Positions 47,934 through 56,870 of a stretch of DNA of 64,000 nt are shown here, piece by piece; position 1 is the first letter of the stretch; each line of letters opens with the position of its first letter. The position numbers were made by a program, and so were the translations under genes. The notes under the pieces are model-generated. The model searched no databases and was not told the DNA's origin. It saw nothing but the letters and a program-made list of their open reading frames with translations. Source of the DNA: Herbaspirillum rhizosphaerae (lineage in GTDB: Bacteria; Pseudomonadota; Gammaproteobacteria; Burkholderiales; Burkholderiaceae_D); contig NZ_LFLU01000019.1 in NCBI RefSeq assembly GCF_001189965.1, positions 35,339-99,338 on the forward strand, given 5' to 3'.

Positions 47934-49127
47934 ATGAAACTCATCGACCCGATCACCCAATTCCATTCTGAACTGCAAAAAATCCGCCGCGATATCCACG
48001 CGCATCCCGAGCTGAGCTATGAAGAGCAGCGCACCTCCGACGTGGTCGCACAGAAGCTGACCGAATGGGGCATCCCGGTAGTGCGCGGCCTCGGCGTCAC
48101 CGGCGTGGTCGGCATCATCAAGAACGGCAGCAGCACGCGCGCCATCGGCCTGCGCGCCGACATGGACGCGTTGCCGATGCCGGAGCTGAACACCTTCCCG
48201 CATGCGTCCAAACACGAAGGCAAGATGCACGCCTGCGGTCATGACGGCCACACCACCATGTTGCTGGGCGCGGCGCATTACCTGTCGCAGCATCGCGATT
48301 TCGACGGTACGGTATATGTGATCTTCCAGCCGGCGGAAGAAGGCGGACGCGGCGCCGAGCGCATGATCCAGGACGGCCTGTTTGAAAAATATCCGATGGA
48401 TGCCGTGTTCGGCATGCACAACTGGCCAGGTATGAAGGCCGGCACCTTCGGCGTGACGCCGGGGCCGATGATGGCGTCCAGCAACGAATTCGAAGTGATC
48501 GTCAAAGGCAAGGGTTCGCATGCGGCGCAGCCGCACAAGAGCATCGACCCGGTGATGACGGCGGTGCAGATCGCACAGAGCTGGCAGACCATCGTCTCGC
48601 GCAACACCAATCCCAACGATTCAGCCGTGGTATCGATCACGCAGATCCACGCCGGCAGCGCGACCAACGTGATTCCCGACAACGCTACGCTGATCGGCAC
48701 GGTGCGCACCTTCAGCACGGCAGTGCTGGACATGATCGAGCGCCGCATGAAGGAAATCGCCGAACATACCTGCGCCGCCTTCGACGCCGAAGTCGATTTC
48801 ACCTTCAACCGCAACTATCCGCCGCTGGTCAATCACGCCAAGGAAACCGCGTTTGCGGTCGAGGTCATGCAAAGCATCGTCGGCGCCGACAACGTGAATG
48901 CGACCGTCGAGCCGACCATGGGCGCGGAAGATTTCGCCTTTATGCTGCAACACAAACCCGGCTGCTACGTCTTCATCGGCAATGGCGAAGGCGGCCACCG
49001 CGACAGCGGCCACGGCCTGGGTCCGTGCAATCTGCACAATCCAAGCTATGACTTCAACGACGACTTGCTGCCGATCGGGGCAACGTATTGGGTGCGCCTG
49101 GCTGAGGCTTTCCTGAAGCCGCAATAG
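47934..49127 (+). CDS. M20D amidohydrolase (hippurate hydrolase/N-acyl amino acid hydrolase type)
   Basis: A 397-residue cytoplasmic enzyme; the start MKLIDPITQFHSE has AAGGT upstream. The metal motifs are LRADMDALPM, HACGHDGHT, FQPAEEGGRGAERM and the late HGLGPCNLHNP. Family members release amino acids from N-acetyl or N-benzoyl conjugates. It is divergent from the peptide ABC transporter operon, so uptake and hydrolysis of acylated amino acids or peptides is a fair inference. Confidence 0.9.
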   Translation: MKLIDPITQFHSELQKIRRDIHAHPELSYEEQRTSDVVAQKLTEWGIPVVRGLGVTGVVGIIKNGSSTRAIGLRADMDALPMPELNTFPHASKHEGKMHACGHDGHTTMLLGAAHYLSQHRDFDGTVYVIFQPAEEGGRGAERMIQDGLFEKYPMDAVFGMHNWPGMKAGTFGVTPGPMMASSNEFEVIVKGKGSHAAQPHKSIDPVMTAVQIAQSWQTIVSRNTNPNDSAVVSITQIHAGSATNVIPDNATLIGTVRTFSTAVLDMIERRMKEIAEHTCAAFDAEVDFTFNRNYPPLVNHAKETAFAVEVMQSIVGADNVNATVEPTMGAEDFAFMLQHKPGCYVFIGNGEGGHRDSGHGLGPCNLHNPSYDFNDDLLPIGATYWVRLAEAFLKPQ

Positions 49128-49164
49128 TCCTGCGTCGAAACGGTTGCTCTCTCGGAGCGATGAC

Positions 49165-49192
49165 AAAGGCGAGCTTGCATGCTCGCCTTTTT
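49165..49192. terminator. Bidirectional terminator after the amidohydrolase gene
   Basis: Arms AAAGGCGAGC (49165-49174) and GCTCGCCTTT (49181-49190) around TTGCAT, with TT after; shared with the convergent HD gene. Confidence 0.8.
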
Positions 49193-49194
49193 CT

Positions 49195-49878
49195 TTAGTG
49201 CTGATGCAGGGGATTGCTGCAGCTTGCCGCATGACCGGCGTCATTCCATGCCGACCCGCGGATGATGCTGCAGAAATTCAGACGCTTATAGGCAGGATCT
49301 TTCAACGCCAGCACATCGGCGTTGACCGTACCGAAAGTTGACAAGGGCTTGTGCAGCATGCCGCCGGCAAAGGCGTCGATGATGCCTTCCTTGAAATGTT
49401 CGCCGCGCGGATGCGCCGCGACGACGAGCTTGCGCTGTTCTTCGCTGAAGTCGTTGTAGGCAAGGCCGAGCACGTCCATTTCCACGCCTGCCGTGACCAG
49501 CGCCACCACCGGTTTTTTATGCTCGGGAATGCCCGGCGTGGTGTGCAGCGCGATAGCGTCCCACACCAGCTCGACATCGGATTCGGCGACGCCGTGCTGA
49601 CGCAGGAAATTGCGCGCGGCGTTGGCGCTGTCGACTTCGAATCTGTCTTGCGGGCTGCTGAATTTTTCGGTCAGCCCCATGTCATGGAACATGGCGCCGA
49701 TGTAGAGCAGCTCTGGATCGAAGTCGAGTTGCTTGCGTTGTCCGGTGAGTGCACCAAACAGGAAGACGCGGGTGGAATGATGAAACAGCAGATCCGATTC
49801 GGTGTCGCGCACTAGCTGGGTCGCTTCGCGCGCCATGGTGCTGTCGGGAATCTTGATGCCGGCAATGGTAGTGGTCAT
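49195..49878 (-). CDS. HD-domain hydrolase (cyanamide-hydratase-like)
   Basis: A 227-residue HD-superfamily protein. The metal motif is FHDMG near residue 64 with an upstream His in LLFHHSTRVFLFG and downstream His in ALHTTPG and Asp in VEMDVLGL. The layout resembles fungal cyanamide hydratase-like HD proteins. Substrate is not known. Confidence 0.75.
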   Translation of the reverse strand: MTTTIAGIKIPDSTMAREATQLVRDTESDLLFHHSTRVFLFGALTGQRKQLDFDPELLYIGAMFHDMGLTEKFSSPQDRFEVDSANAARNFLRQHGVAESDVELVWDAIALHTTPGIPEHKKPVVALVTAGVEMDVLGLAYNDFSEEQRKLVVAAHPRGEHFKEGIIDAFAGGMLHKPLSTFGTVNADVLALKDPAYKRLNFCSIIRGSAWNDAGHAASCSNPLHQH

Positions 49879-50153
49879 GTTTGCTCTCCTGAGCGATAGT
49901 GCGCAAGCTGCAACCGGCTGCGTGACGGTAACCTGAAAACGGTGAAGCCAGTATGGCAGCGGAGCATTGCGAAAACTACCGCCGGGAGCGGTGGAAACCC
50001 GCCAATCACAGGCGTTTTACGGCCATCGACCGAGACCGTCTTTGGCGACTTACAGGGTCATGGGGAGCAAGATGAAAACACGACGGCCCATCGGGGCGCC
50101 GCCGCGCTTTTTTGACATTGCATCAATGCAGAGACGACAGCTCCGGCGGTAAA

Positions 50154-50627
50154 TCAGTCGGCCAGAATCGCCACCGCCTGCTTGCCGTAGGCAACGATAT
50201 AACCGCCGTTTTGCTGCTGCCATTCACGCGCGGTCGGTTCGTCGCTGAACCAGTTCTGCCGGAAGTCGCCGAACTGGCCTTGTTCGAAACGGTAGCGATC
50301 CAGCATTTCGGCGCCGCAACGGTCGATCTCCTGCTTGCAGGCTTCCCAGCCGGCAAAGCCCAGTTCGCGGCCCAGCATGTGCAGGACGTGCTTGAGCTGC
50401 AAGGTATCGCGCACGGCGTAGAGATCGGTGACGCTCAGCTCCGGCATGACGCCGGTATCGATGATCCGGCGCAATACCGGCAGGGCTTTGCTGGGTTGCG
50501 CGTCGCGGCCGCTGCGCACCAGGCGGCGCGCGTGACGACGCAGGAATTCACTGTTGCTGCCCGGTTCGGCGGCGACATTGCGGGTAGTGCCAGAGGAGGT
50601 AAAAAGAGGATGGGAGGTAGACCACAT
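50154..50627 (-). CDS. Conserved hypothetical protein, possible glyoxalase-related helical domain
   Basis: A 157-residue soluble protein. The first 50 residues are Arg/Ser-rich. The segment LQLKHVLHMLGRELGFAGWEAC resembles a short helical motif found next to glyoxalase-superfamily domains, but the match is weak. The C-terminal part is Trp/Gln-rich (AREWQQQNGGYIVAYG). AAAGGAA precedes the start. The leader is bracketed by a perfect inverted repeat. Confidence 0.6.
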   Translation of the reverse strand: MWSTSHPLFTSSGTTRNVAAEPGSNSEFLRRHARRLVRSGRDAQPSKALPVLRRIIDTGVMPELSVTDLYAVRDTLQLKHVLHMLGRELGFAGWEACKQEIDRCGAEMLDRYRFEQGQFGDFRQNWFSDEPTAREWQQQNGGYIVAYGKQAVAILAD

Positions 50628-50644
50628 AACGTTCCTTTCATAGT

Positions 50645-50749
50645 GCCCGCTCTCGCAACGGTCATGATCAAGGTTGTACGTCAGGGTTTATCCGAAAAGG
50701 AAGTACCGCTTCGACATCGACAGGTGCGTCAGCTTTCGCGAGAGCGGGC
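50645..50749. repeat. Perfect 12-bp inverted repeat bracketing 81 bases
   Basis: Arms GCCCGCTCTCGC (50645-50656) and GCGAGAGCGGGC (50738-50749) would form a long closing stem. The interior contains a smaller hairpin with a GAAAA loop (TCC...GGA) flanked by GGT/ACC. On the minus strand the closing arm ends 18 bases before the hypothetical gene's start; on the plus strand the DUF1304 gene starts 112 bases further. It looks like a cis-regulatory or stand-alone structured RNA. Confidence 0.5.
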
Positions 50750-50861
50750 CTCCTGTCAGGCCCGGCGCTATTCTAGCTCTGATGGGCCGCGCAAGGCAAT
50801 GCCTGTTCAGAAACTGTTGTTTCAGGCATGATCGGCGAATCAATTACAACAAGGAGAAACT

Positions 50862-51215
50862 ATGAAACTGGTCGCCGATTTCCTGGTAGGACTGATCGCC
50901 GTCTTGCATGTCTGGATTCTGGTATTGGAGATGTTCTTGTGGACCAAGCCCTTCGGCCTGAAAACCTTCGGGCAGTCGCGTGAAGCAGCCGAGGCATCCA
51001 AAGTGCTGGCGGCCAATCAGGGCTTGTATAACGGCTTTCTGGCTGCCGGTCTGGCGTGGGGACTGATCGGCGGCGACGGCGCGGTCAAACTGTTCTTCGT
51101 CGCCTGCGTGCTGGTTGCGGGGATCTACGGCGGCCTGACGGCCAAGCGCTCGATTCTGTATGTGCAGGCATTGCCGGCATTGCTGGCGTTGATTGCGTTG
51201 CTGGCGTCCCGCTAG
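50862..51215 (+). CDS. DUF1304 membrane protein
   Basis: A 117-residue protein with four helices; it has the family motifs HVWILVLEMFLWTKPFGLKTFG and NQGLYNGFLAAGLAWGL. DUF1304 proteins are small integral membrane proteins of unknown function. AAGGAG precedes the ATG. It ends 12 bases before the convergent DUF3047 gene. Confidence 0.88.
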   Translation: MKLVADFLVGLIAVLHVWILVLEMFLWTKPFGLKTFGQSREAAEASKVLAANQGLYNGFLAAGLAWGLIGGDGAVKLFFVACVLVAGIYGGLTAKRSILYVQALPALLALIALLASR

Positions 51216-51227
51216 ATTACTCAGCGA

Positions 51228-52049
51228 TCACTTCGCCGTCGGCTGCACTTCCGTTCCGGCTTGCGCGGCGACGGTGGCCTGGCGCAGCAGGCGGATATCG
51301 CCGTACCAGGCTTCCACTTTTTCTTCCGTATTGTCGGTGTCGGTCAGCACGCCGACGCCGATCAATCGTCCCGGCTGTTCGCCGTAGATCTTCACGTAGT
51401 CGTCGACGATATTGCGCTGATAGCTGACCCACTTGCCGACGTTGGCGGCGCCGCTTTCGGCCACCAGCATCTGGATGCGGCCGGTGCGAGTATTGGAAAT
51501 GACGGTTTCTTTCGGCGCCTTGTTTTCCCAGATATACATCAATGTGGCATAGGGAAACTCATGGCCCGACACCAGCTTGGCGGTATCGAACAGGATGGTA
51601 TCCATGAAGGACAGTTTGCTCTTGTCGCCGTCGAAAGCCAGCACAATGCGCACCGGCGAATCTTCGGTGTCGCGATGGTAGTTGTCGGCGGTCTTGATCA
51701 GGGCTGAGGTCTTCCAGCTCCAGGTCAGCCAGGGTTGCTTGACCGGGTCGATGTTGACTGCATGGCGCAGGCCTGAGGATGCCTTGTCGGCATAGGCGCG
51801 CAACACGGTTTTGTCGCCGTCCTTGACCAGGATGTAGTCGGTGGTCTTCTTCTTGCGCATCAGGATCAGCGGTTCCCACTCGTTGGGAAGACCACCCGCC
51901 GGATTGGTCGAGAACAGCGCCAGCGCCTGATCAAGACGAATCTGCTTGGCCACCGGGTCGAGGGTCTTTTGCGTGTTGGCGCATGCTGCGAGCAGCGCCA
52001 CGATACCCGTCAATACGGCCAGACGCAACGAGGAAGGAACTGACTTCAT
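51228..52049 (-). CDS. DUF3047 lipoprotein
   Basis: A 273-residue protein. The start MKSVPSSLRLAVLTGIVALLAAC gives a lipobox with Cys23; a longer in-frame start is rejected. The body carries the DUF3047 pattern (NEWEPLILMRKKKTTDYILVKDGDKTVLRA and WTWKT-type strands), a beta-sandwich predicted in the periplasm. Function is unknown. Confidence 0.82.
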   Translation of the reverse strand: MKSVPSSLRLAVLTGIVALLAACANTQKTLDPVAKQIRLDQALALFSTNPAGGLPNEWEPLILMRKKKTTDYILVKDGDKTVLRAYADKASSGLRHAVNIDPVKQPWLTWSWKTSALIKTADNYHRDTEDSPVRIVLAFDGDKSKLSFMDTILFDTAKLVSGHEFPYATLMYIWENKAPKETVISNTRTGRIQMLVAESGAANVGKWVSYQRNIVDDYVKIYGEQPGRLIGVGVLTDTDNTEEKVEAWYGDIRLLRQATVAAQAGTEVQPTAK

Positions 52050-52096
52050 GAGCTTCTTTGCAAGAGGTGAGATGCGATGCGCACGCTGGCCGGGGC

Positions 52097-53116
52097 TCAG
52101 TTTTGCTGACGCAGGATGTTGATGAACATCTTGCCGATCGAGGACAAGGTGGCATTTTTGCGGGTCACGATACCATAGTGCTCGATGCGGGTCTTCAAAT
52201 GCACGGGCAGGATACACAGCATCTGTTTGGCGGCGAAGAAGTGCGCAATGTCGAGCGGCATCACGGCCACCATGTTCGATTGCGCCAGCAAGGTGACGGT
52301 GACGAAAGGCGATGCGGTCTCGATGACGTTGCCGGGCACCTTCAGGCCTTCCAGCTTGAACTCGTGCTCAATCCAGATGCGCATCGGCATATTGCTGGAA
52401 TACAGAATCCACGACGAACTCATCAGTTCCTGCAGACGCACCTTTTGCGCCGTCGCCAGAGGATGATCGAGGCCGGTGACGATGCACATCGGCTCGCCGC
52501 GCAACATTTCGTAGTTGTACAGCTGCGGCTGCGAACTGACCGATGAGCGCCCCACCATCAGATCGATGCGCCCCTGATCCAGCAAGAGCAACTGGCGCGC
52601 ACTGGTGTCTTCGGTGATTTCGATCGAGACTTCCGGTTGCACTTCGCGCAAGCGCGTCAACGCGCGCGTGACCATAGGCGCAGCGCCCATGATGGTGCCG
52701 ATCGACAGACGGCCGCCCTGCCCCGTCAGCATGCCTTGCAACTCGTCGCGCAGATTGCTGATGTCGCTCTGGATCAGGCGCGCGTAACGAATCACGCAAC
52801 GGCCCAGTTCGGTCGCTTCGATCCCGCGCGGCGAACGGTCGAACAAGGTGACGCCGAGGGCGGATTCCATTTCATGCAAGGCCTTGGTCGCCGCCGGCTG
52901 GGTCATGTGCATGACTTCCGCGGCCTTGTGCAGGGAGCCCTGCTCATCGAGCGCGGTCAGCAGGGCGACCTGCCTGAAGCGCAGGCGGCTGACGATGGCA
53001 TTGACCGACGGCAGCACGGACGGCGCATCCTGCGGCGTTTGCGGCAGATGCGGCTTATCCGCGTCATCCTGTCCTTGCAGTTGGTTATCACCCGATGAAT
53101 TAAGGTCATTAGACAT
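52097..53116 (-). CDS. LysR-family regulator of the sugar-acid cluster
   Basis: A 339-residue protein with a hydrophilic N-terminal extension (about 40 residues rich in Asp/Gln/Pro) before the HTH (SLHKAAEVMHMTQPAATKALHEME). The effector domain follows from about 130. It is divergent from the FAH/GguC-like gene, whose operon it likely controls; LysR regulators commonly use a pathway intermediate as inducer. A short dyad lies in the intergenic region. Confidence 0.87.
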   Translation of the reverse strand: MSNDLNSSGDNQLQGQDDADKPHLPQTPQDAPSVLPSVNAIVSRLRFRQVALLTALDEQGSLHKAAEVMHMTQPAATKALHEMESALGVTLFDRSPRGIEATELGRCVIRYARLIQSDISNLRDELQGMLTGQGGRLSIGTIMGAAPMVTRALTRLREVQPEVSIEITEDTSARQLLLLDQGRIDLMVGRSSVSSQPQLYNYEMLRGEPMCIVTGLDHPLATAQKVRLQELMSSSWILYSSNMPMRIWIEHEFKLEGLKVPGNVIETASPFVTVTLLAQSNMVAVMPLDIAHFFAAKQMLCILPVHLKTRIEHYGIVTRKNATLSSIGKMFINILRQQN

Positions 53117-53164
53117 CGTTGGGGAAGCCTCTTATATTCTGATCCAGCAAAACTACAATGCTAA

Positions 53165-53195
53165 CGCATCCATCCCTAATACTCATAAGGATGCG
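53165..53195. promoter_or_regulatory. Dyad in the divergent promoter region of the LysR and FAH genes
   Basis: Arms CGCATCC (53165-53171) and GGATGCG (53189-53195) with a 17-base A/T-rich spacer, a common size for LysR contacts. It sits about 50 bases from the LysR start and 150 from the FAH start. Confidence 0.45.
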
Positions 53196-53344
53196 AATAA
53201 TTTCATCGAGACATTTGCGAAATTAATCTGAGTTTGACCTCAATCGATTGATTTCCTCCTCATGCAGGTGCGCCACGCGGCAATTGCTGCGCCACAGCAT
53301 CAGATGCATTTTGCAAATTTCTCGCTAAAAAATACGGAGACACC

Positions 53345-54340
53345 GTGAGACTGATTCAATTCGAAGACCGCCAGGGCGGCCGCAAAGTCGGCATCGTCAA
53401 TGGCAAAGCCATCAACGTGGTTTCCCAGGTCGGCACCATGCGCGAACTGGCCTTGCTGGCGATTGCCGAAGGCAATTCGCTGGAACGCCAGGCGCAACTG
53501 CTCAATAGCAATACCCAGGAAGACTATGCTGCGATCCTGAAGGAAAACCGCATCCTGGCGCCGCTGGACCATGAAGATCCGGCGCATTGCCTGGTGTCGG
53601 GCACCGGCCTGACCCATCTGGGCAGCGCAGCGACGCGCGACAAGATGCACCAGAAGCTGGACGACGACGAAAGCGCCATGACCGACACCATGCGCATGTT
53701 CAAGTGGGGCCTGGAAGGCGGACGTCCGGGTCGCGGCAAGGTCGGCGCGCAACCGGAGTGGTTCTACAAGGGCGACGGCGACATCGTGGTCAATCCGGGC
53801 GCGGCCTTCCCGATGCCGGAGTTTGCCGAAGACGCCGGCGAAGAGCCGGAACTGACCGGCCTGTACATCATCGACAACGACGGCCGGCCGCATCGCCTCG
53901 GTTTCGCCATCGGCAACGAATTCTCGGACCACGTGGTCGAGCGCAAGAATTACCTGTACCTGGCGCATTCGAAGCTGCGCTACTGCTCCTTCGGCCCGGA
54001 GCTGCTGGTCGGCGACCTGCCTACCAATCTGGTCGGCATGAGCCGCATCCGCCGCGACGGCCGCGTGATTTGGGAAAAGGAATTCCTCTCCGGCCAGGAC
54101 AACATGTGCCACGCCATCGAGAACCTGGAGTACCACCACTTCAAGTACAACCAGTTCCTGCGTCCGGGCGACATCCATGTGCACTTCTTCGGCACCGCGA
54201 CCTTGTCGTTCGCCGACGGTGTACGCACCCAACTGGGCGATTGCTTTGAAATCAGCCTGCCCGATTTCGGCGAGCCGCTGGTCAACGGCATTGCACGCGA
54301 ACAGTCGCGCATCGCCATTGATGGCATCAAAGTACTTTGA
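53345..54340 (+). CDS. FAH-superfamily protein, GguC/AraD1-like
   Basis: A 331-residue protein with GTG start and a purine-rich ribosome site. The FAH C-terminal domain holds the metal-ligand region (EEPELTGLYIIDNDGRP) and GEPLVNGIARE end. The GguC/AraD1 group occurs in gene clusters for sugar-acid breakdown. In this pathway it could act as hydrolase of a 2,4-diketo-3-deoxy acid or as a 2-keto-3-deoxy-acid dehydratase; sequence alone does not decide. Confidence 0.75.
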   Translation: MRLIQFEDRQGGRKVGIVNGKAINVVSQVGTMRELALLAIAEGNSLERQAQLLNSNTQEDYAAILKENRILAPLDHEDPAHCLVSGTGLTHLGSAATRDKMHQKLDDDESAMTDTMRMFKWGLEGGRPGRGKVGAQPEWFYKGDGDIVVNPGAAFPMPEFAEDAGEEPELTGLYIIDNDGRPHRLGFAIGNEFSDHVVERKNYLYLAHSKLRYCSFGPELLVGDLPTNLVGMSRIRRDGRVIWEKEFLSGQDNMCHAIENLEYHHFKYNQFLRPGDIHVHFFGTATLSFADGVRTQLGDCFEISLPDFGEPLVNGIAREQSRIAIDGIKVL

Positions 54341-54534
54341 TTCTCAGATAGCAAGTTTCAGGAATTTTGTTTAGGAATTTTGGTTTAACCCACAGAAAAG
54401 CGCCCGCCAAGAGGCGATTGCCGATACGCTCTGCAGACCGGACATCCGATCCGCAGAGTGCATCACCATAATGAACGGTCCTGTGTAGCGGACATTCCCG
54501 GTCCGGCGCCAGGCCTCAGCAAGGAGACCCAGCA

Positions 54535-54642
54535 ATGCAACAACACTTCCATCCGACGTGCGTGCCGACACGCGCACAGGCGACATCCAGTATTCCATCC
54601 ATGCTGCCGCAGCCGTCTGCCGCAACACGATCAGCGCGATAG
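54535..54642 (+). CDS. Possible 35-residue small ORF in the leader of the ABC genes
   Basis: An ATG preceded by AAGGAG at 8 bases opens a 35-codon frame with many Ser, Pro, Ala and Thr residues and no clear domain. It sits in the 393-base gap (54341-54733) before the ABC permease genes, which otherwise holds no recognised gene. It could be a leader peptide or remnant; the ribosome site is its only support. Confidence 0.25.
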   Translation: MQQHFHPTCVPTRAQATSSIPSMLPQPSAATRSAR

Positions 54643-54733
54643 CGCACAGCAACGCCCGATAGCGGCCGGCATGTTTTAACAATGCGCCGGCGCTGACGAC
54701 TCAGTTGCTGTCCCGAAGACTTCTGGAGACTTC

Positions 54734-55417
54734 ATGCATTACACCTTTGATTTCATGAGCGTGTTCGTCAACTGGCCCCGTTTGCTCGAAGGCGCCTGGC
54801 TGACGGTACAGTTATCCGCGCTTTCCATCGTATTGGGCTTTGTGGTCGGCACGCTCTGCGCCATCGCCTTCAAGAGCAAGAGCTGGCTGCTGCAGGCGCT
54901 GGTCAAGACCTATGTCGAGATCATCCGCAATACGCCGCTGCTGGTGCAGGTGTTCCTGGTCTATTTCGGACTGGCGAGCATCGGCCTGAAACTGACTGCA
55001 GAAACCTCGGCCGTGATCGCGCTGACCGTCAACGTCGGCGCCTACACGGCGGAGATCATGCGCGCCGGCATCAACTCCATCCATCCCGGCCAGATCGAAG
55101 CGGCCGAATGTCTGGGCATGTCGAAGTTCCATGTCTACTGGCATGTGGTGTTGCTGCCTGCAGTCGAACGCGTTTATCCGTCGCTGACCAGCCAGTTCAT
55201 CCTGCTGATGCTGGCCTCGAGCATCACCTCGCAGATCTCCGCCGAAGAACTGACCGCCACCGCCAATCTGGTGCAGTCGGAAACCTTCCGCAGTTTTGAA
55301 GTGTATGTGGTGATCGCCGTCGCCTACCTGGCCTTGTCTTTCCTGTTCCGCGCTGCGTTCTGGCTGGTCGCGAAGACAGCGTTTGTGCGCAAGCGCAAGC
55401 TCGGCACCAACCTGTAA
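54734..55417 (+). CDS. Polar-amino-acid-type ABC transporter permease 1
   Basis: A 227-residue permease with HisM/HisQ fold: FDFMSVFVNWPRLLEGAWLT start, IIRNTPLLVQVF motif and EAA-type loop IHPGQIEAAECLGMSKF. It pairs with the next permease. Members carry amino acids, but relatives in sugar-acid operons carry other polar anions, which fits the neighbours. Confidence 0.88.
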   Translation: MHYTFDFMSVFVNWPRLLEGAWLTVQLSALSIVLGFVVGTLCAIAFKSKSWLLQALVKTYVEIIRNTPLLVQVFLVYFGLASIGLKLTAETSAVIALTVNVGAYTAEIMRAGINSIHPGQIEAAECLGMSKFHVYWHVVLLPAVERVYPSLTSQFILLMLASSITSQISAEELTATANLVQSETFRSFEVYVVIAVAYLALSFLFRAAFWLVAKTAFVRKRKLGTNL

Positions 55418-55435
55418 GGAAACTAAGGAAACAAC

Positions 55436-56086
55436 GTGACCTCATTTACCTTTTTACATGTCGAATACCTGCTGCAGGCAGCGGTCTGGACCATTGTCCT
55501 GTCGCTGGTGGCGTTCGTCTTCGGCGGCGTGGCCGGCTTCGTGATCGCGCTGTGGCGCGTGTCGCCCAATAAGACGCTGCGCGCCGTCGCTAGCTGGTAT
55601 ATCCAGATCGTTCAGGGCATTCCGCTGCTGGTGATTCTGTTCGTGGCTTACTTCGGCCTGGCGATTGCCGGCTTCAAGCTGTCGCCGCTGGTGGCGGCCG
55701 GGATTTCGTTTGCGGTGTATTGCGCCGCCTTCCTCGGCGAGATCTGGCGCGGTTGTATCGAAGCGGTGCCGAAAACGCAATGGGAAGCCTCCGAATGCCT
55801 GGGCTTCAACCGCTTTGAACAATTGCAGAAAGTGATCCTGCCGCAAGCGTTCAAGATCGCGATCCCGCCGACGGTCGGCTTCATGGTGCAGATCGTCAAG
55901 AACACCTCGCTGGCATCAGTGATCGGTTTCGTCGATCTGTCGCGCGCCGGCCAGATCATCAACAACTCGACTTTCCAGCCGTTCACCGTGTTCGGCTGCG
56001 TGGCCCTGATTTATTTTTGTCTCTGCTATCCGCTGTCGGCGCTGAGCAAGCACTTTGAAAGGAAATTGAATGTCAGCAATCGTTAG
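55436..56086 (+). CDS. Polar-amino-acid-type ABC transporter permease 2
   Basis: A 216-residue permease starting at GTG with AAGGAAAC upstream. It carries the same family pattern (IVQGIPLLVILF, VPKTQWEASECLGFNRF). Its end overlaps the ATPase start by 17 bases. Confidence 0.88.
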   Translation: MTSFTFLHVEYLLQAAVWTIVLSLVAFVFGGVAGFVIALWRVSPNKTLRAVASWYIQIVQGIPLLVILFVAYFGLAIAGFKLSPLVAAGISFAVYCAAFLGEIWRGCIEAVPKTQWEASECLGFNRFEQLQKVILPQAFKIAIPPTVGFMVQIVKNTSLASVIGFVDLSRAGQIINNSTFQPFTVFGCVALIYFCLCYPLSALSKHFERKLNVSNR

Positions 56087-56804
56087 CATCAACAATCTGC
56101 ACAAGAGCTTCGGCACGAACAAGGTGTTGAACGGCGTGTCGCTGGATGTGCAGAAGGGCCAGATGGTCGCAATCATCGGCCGCAGCGGATCGGGCAAGAG
56201 CACCTTGCTGCGTTGCCTGAACGGACTGGAACGCATCGACTCGGGCGATATCAACGTCTGCGGCCATGACATCCATCATCCGGACAAGCTCAACCTGCGC
56301 GAGCTGCGCAAGCAGGTCGGTATCGTGTTCCAGAGCTACAACCTGTTCCCGCACGTGACCGTGGAGCGCAACATCACGCTGGCGCTGACGACCATCAAGA
56401 AGATGGCGACAGCAGAAGCGAAAAAAATCGCGCACAATGTCCTGACGCTGGTCGGTCTGGAAAACAAGAAGGAAGCCTACCCGGAGCAGCTCTCCGGCGG
56501 CCAGGCGCAGCGCGTGGCGATTGCCCGCTCGCTGGCGATGGCGCCGGAACTGATGCTGTTCGACGAAGTGACGTCGGCGCTCGATCCGGAACTGACCGGC
56601 GAAGTATTGAAGGTCATGGAAGATTTGTCCAAGCAAGGCATGACCATGGTGCTGGTCACGCACGAAATGGCGTTTGCGCGCAAACTGGCCGATATTCTGG
56701 TGTTCATGCATCAAGGAAAAGTCTGGGAAATCGGACCTCCGGACGAGCTGTTCACCAATCCCAAAACCGCTGAGCTGGCGAAGTTTGTCAGCAGCGATTT
56801 GTAA
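56070..56804 (+). CDS. Polar-amino-acid-type ABC transporter ATP-binding protein
   Basis: A 244-residue ATPase with Walker A GRSGSGKST, signature LSGGQAQRVAIARS, Walker B LMLFDEVTSALD and H-loop LVTHEMAFA. It energises the two upstream permeases. The start overlaps the permease stop by 17 bases. Confidence 0.9.
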   Translation: MSAIVSINNLHKSFGTNKVLNGVSLDVQKGQMVAIIGRSGSGKSTLLRCLNGLERIDSGDINVCGHDIHHPDKLNLRELRKQVGIVFQSYNLFPHVTVERNITLALTTIKKMATAEAKKIAHNVLTLVGLENKKEAYPEQLSGGQAQRVAIARSLAMAPELMLFDEVTSALDPELTGEVLKVMEDLSKQGMTMVLVTHEMAFARKLADILVFMHQGKVWEIGPPDELFTNPKTAELAKFVSSDL

Positions 56805-56870
56805 TCACGGCAATACCCGAAACTTCGGTAACTTCACCTAGCAGTAAAAATCTATACCTCAGGAGACAAC

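Noticed and set aside
50645..50749. 4.5S signal recognition particle RNA
   Set aside because: A loop with GAAAAGGAA is present, but the universal GGUCAGGUCCGGAAGGAAGC-type loop E and symmetric bulge are absent.
54371..54682. A 103-codon minus-strand frame with a hydrophobic start
   Set aside because: No ribosome site, opposite direction to the operon, and no family resemblance.
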